This document shows positions 32,407 through 34,000 of a stretch of DNA of 34,000 bases, piece after piece. Origin of the DNA: an uncultured Blautia sp. (lineage in GTDB: Bacteria > Bacillota > Clostridia > Lachnospirales > Lachnospiraceae); the NCBI GenBank assembly GCA_900551075.1, contig URVB01000041.1:1-34000 (forward strand). Reading direction: 5' to 3'. The notes below the pieces were generated by a model. The model had not been told where the DNA came from. It was given only the letters and a program-made list of their open reading frames with translations, and did not search any database. The translations under genes were made by a program, and so were the position numbers. How positions within the stretch are numbered: the first letter of the stretch is position 1; each line of letters begins with the position of its first letter.

Positions 32407-33948
32407 TTATTCTCTAAATTTTGTTTTTTTCAAATGAGCTGGAAAGATAGAACCATCATTCAGTGTATTCTCCATGGCAAACCTACTAACCACACGCTGT
32501 TGTGATTCAGGACTCCAGTATATCTTCAACTTATTCTTCGCCCGTGTAATAGCCGTATAGAAGATATTGTGTGTAATCATCTGATCAATATCTTCCGTGA
32601 TCACAACTTTTACAGAATTATACTCCAATCCCTGCGCCTTATGAATAGACACCGCATAGGCAATTTGAAACGGAACTACTGTTGAAATTTCAGTATCATC
32701 ATCCCCGTCAAAATCATGACTATTGTCCACATAGAATTTTATTATTGCTTTACCCGGAGTCCTACCCGGAATCAATTCTAAGGTAATATCTTCAATATCC
32801 AGCTCATTCAACGCTTTTTCAAATTCAATAGAGAACCAGATTCGATCTTCCGCTTCATCTACTTCAATGTCTACAATAGTACCTTTCAGATTGTTATACA
32901 ATACTGGAGAAAACCGTTCATTTTCATTAAAAAGTACCGGATCTCCAATCTTATAATTCCATAACCCCCACTTTACACTCGGATTCGGATTGCTGTTCTG
33001 TAAAAAACGGTTTACATTATTAATTCCGTACAATCCGTTGTAATTTAGGCAAGGAATTATCTCATCTTCAGCTTCTCTCTGAAAGATTGTCTCATCCAAC
33101 ACCGACGAATATCTATTGAAAACAATGTGTTCTGTAATATCATCCTTCACCTTCCGAACCTTCGTCCACAGTTCCAAAAGTTCCTGATTTTGCGCACGAT
33201 ATGGATTCAACAGCTCATTCCATGTTTTCTTCGGGAGAAAGTATCTTGCCAGCAAAAACCAATTTCCAAACGTGATTGATTCTATCTGATAGGTATCACC
33301 AACAAGAACCAACAGCTTATACTCTGCCTTTTTCAAAACCGATCTCATATCTGAATTTGAGACCATACTGCACTCATCCATAAAGAGAATATCGTACTTC
33401 GCCTGTACCCGAGAGTTCCTGATAAACTTGTCAATAGTCATAAATTCACAGTTCTGAGCTTCTACCTTTCTCCTTAAATTATCTACTGCTGGGTTGGTAT
33501 TAGCCAAAAACAATTTATCTTTATCATCAAAAAACTGTGCAACATGATTTAGTAAATATGTTTTCCCTGTTCCTGCCGCTCCATAAGTCATAGAAACATG
33601 CGTAGATGCAAACATATTTAATAAGATCTTTTTCTTCTCTACGCAATTCACAATTTCAGGATTTATCTGCATCCAGGAATCCACCGAATCCTTATAACCA
33701 TTTACGCCGCTTTGGGACAATTCCAAAAGCTTCTGCAAGACTGCCTTCGTATCATCAAAATACTCTCGAATACAGAGATAATTTCCGAACTGTTCTATTA
33801 TTCTTCCCGTATGCTTATAATAAACCCGGCTATTGTATGTACTAATAAGTTCGTCTAAATTACGGAAATCTTTCAGTTCTGCTTTGTCTGTATATAAATG
33901 AGCATGGTTACTTGTATTAGTTTGCAGGTATTTCGCCAGAATTTCATA
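32407..33948 (-). CDS. superfamily 1 DNA helicase, RecD/UvrD-like, 5'-truncated
   Basis: The frame is open from 33948, where a TGA closes it upstream, to 32407, but there is no start in the first 70 codons (YEILAKYLQTNTSNHAHLYT ... GNYLCIREYFDDTKAVLQ). A TTG at 33738 is the first available start. The core has Walker A GAAGTGKT, motif Ia (FLANTNPAVDNLRR), Walker B ILFMDECSMV, LVLVGDTYQIE (motif III), a C-terminal UvrD-type segment VSIHKAQGLEYNSVKVVITE and FYTAITRAKNKLKIYW (motif VI). The helicase domain itself is complete. The missing N-terminus probably carried a nuclease or other domain. It abuts an integrase 3' end, so it was cut by an insertion or rearrangement. Confidence 0.8.
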   Translation of the reverse strand, partial: YEILAKYLQTNTSNHAHLYTDKAELKDFRNLDELISTYNSRVYYKHTGRIIEQFGNYLCIREYFDDTKAVLQKLLELSQSGVNGYKDSVDSWMQINPEIVNCVEKKKILLNMFASTHVSMTYGAAGTGKTYLLNHVAQFFDDKDKLFLANTNPAVDNLRRKVEAQNCEFMTIDKFIRNSRVQAKYDILFMDECSMVSNSDMRSVLKKAEYKLLVLVGDTYQIESITFGNWFLLARYFLPKKTWNELLNPYRAQNQELLELWTKVRKVKDDITEHIVFNRYSSVLDETIFQREAEDEIIPCLNYNGLYGINNVNRFLQNSNPNPSVKWGLWNYKIGDPVLFNENERFSPVLYNNLKGTIVDIEVDEAEDRIWFSIEFEKALNELDIEDITLELIPGRTPGKAIIKFYVDNSHDFDGDDDTEISTVVPFQIAYAVSIHKAQGLEYNSVKVVITEDIDQMITHNIFYTAITRAKNKLKIYWSPESQQRVVSRFAMENTLNDGSIFPAHLKKTKFRE

Positions 33949-33950
33949 TC

Positions 33951-34000
33951 ATGGGACACTCCAATATCACCATGACGCTGAACTACTACGCACACGCAAC
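33951..34000 (+). pseudogene. 3' end of a tyrosine integrase (continues past the edge)
   Basis: The plus strand reads MGHSNITMTLNYYAHA up to the window edge, the box II signature of phage/Tn916-type tyrosine recombinases (GHS...Y with the catalytic Tyr in YYAH). Upstream of 33951 the frame loses similarity at the junction with the helicase. The visible part is only 16 codons. The rest of the protein upstream is missing here, so this is a fragment. Confidence 0.7.

Noticed and set aside
1..34000. tRNA or rRNA genes
   Set aside because: No cloverleaf with a T-arm consensus or rRNA-like segment was noticed on either strand; a tRNA search program would settle it.

Overview
The window looks like an accessory, decaying stretch of a Clostridia chromosome, most likely a gut Lachnospiraceae-type Firmicute. 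The reasons are strong AGGAGG ribosome sites, frequent TTG and GTG starts, AT-rich promoters, and protein families typical of that group (DUF3795, double-MerR regulators, IS1182-type transposase, RhuM/Fic). The genus cannot be fixed from sequence alone. Almost every gene is on the minus strand, and about a third of the recognisable genes are truncated, frameshifted or internally deleted.

Layout. 1-3.8 kb: a two-component pair (histidine kinase and OmpR-type regulator), a terminator, an FMN-binding membrane-anchored protein and the start of an FtsX/MacB-like ABC permease that runs off the left edge. 4.0-7.4 kb: a graveyard with REC/Hpt signalling remnants, the 3' end of an ABC ATPase, an IS1182-like element inserted in the loop of a terminator-like hairpin, a second IS fragment, a broken type II thioesterase and a heavy-metal-domain remnant. 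7.4-12.2 kb: a TetR-controlled pair of YbtP/YbtQ-like ABC exporters, the second broken, plus a membrane protein. With the dead thioesterase this resembles the export end of a lost peptide or siderophore locus. 12.3-16.7 kb: an ABC-2 ATPase/permease pair next to a double-MerR regulator, then a MerR-GyrI regulator with a textbook 19-bp-spacer operator driving a beta-lactamase-like serine hydrolase.

16.9-21.2 kb: scars of mobilisable elements (MobC, relaxase tails, an oriT-like inverted repeat) around small cargo genes: an alpha/beta-hydrolase-like protein, a serine hydrolase remnant, a SnoaL-like protein and a DUF1349 protein. 21.2-26.3 kb: a tightly packed minus-strand operon with four cysteine-rich DUF3795 proteins, two GNATs, an isoprenylcysteine-methyltransferase-like membrane protein, an alpha/beta hydrolase and a YjbR-nuclease fusion. 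It is preceded by a promoter, an 8-residue leader peptide and a hairpin.

26.3-34 kb: a mobile or defence module. It holds a dead large serine recombinase, an intact 991-codon TOTE-type primase-helicase with a C-terminal PLD-like region, a small zinc-ribbon protein translationally coupled to a RhuM-Fic/Doc protein, a 5'-truncated superfamily 1 helicase, and the last codons of a tyrosine integrase at the right edge. This module is the best candidate for an interesting system. The primase-helicase and the RhuM-Fic gene stay open while the recombination genes around them are dead.
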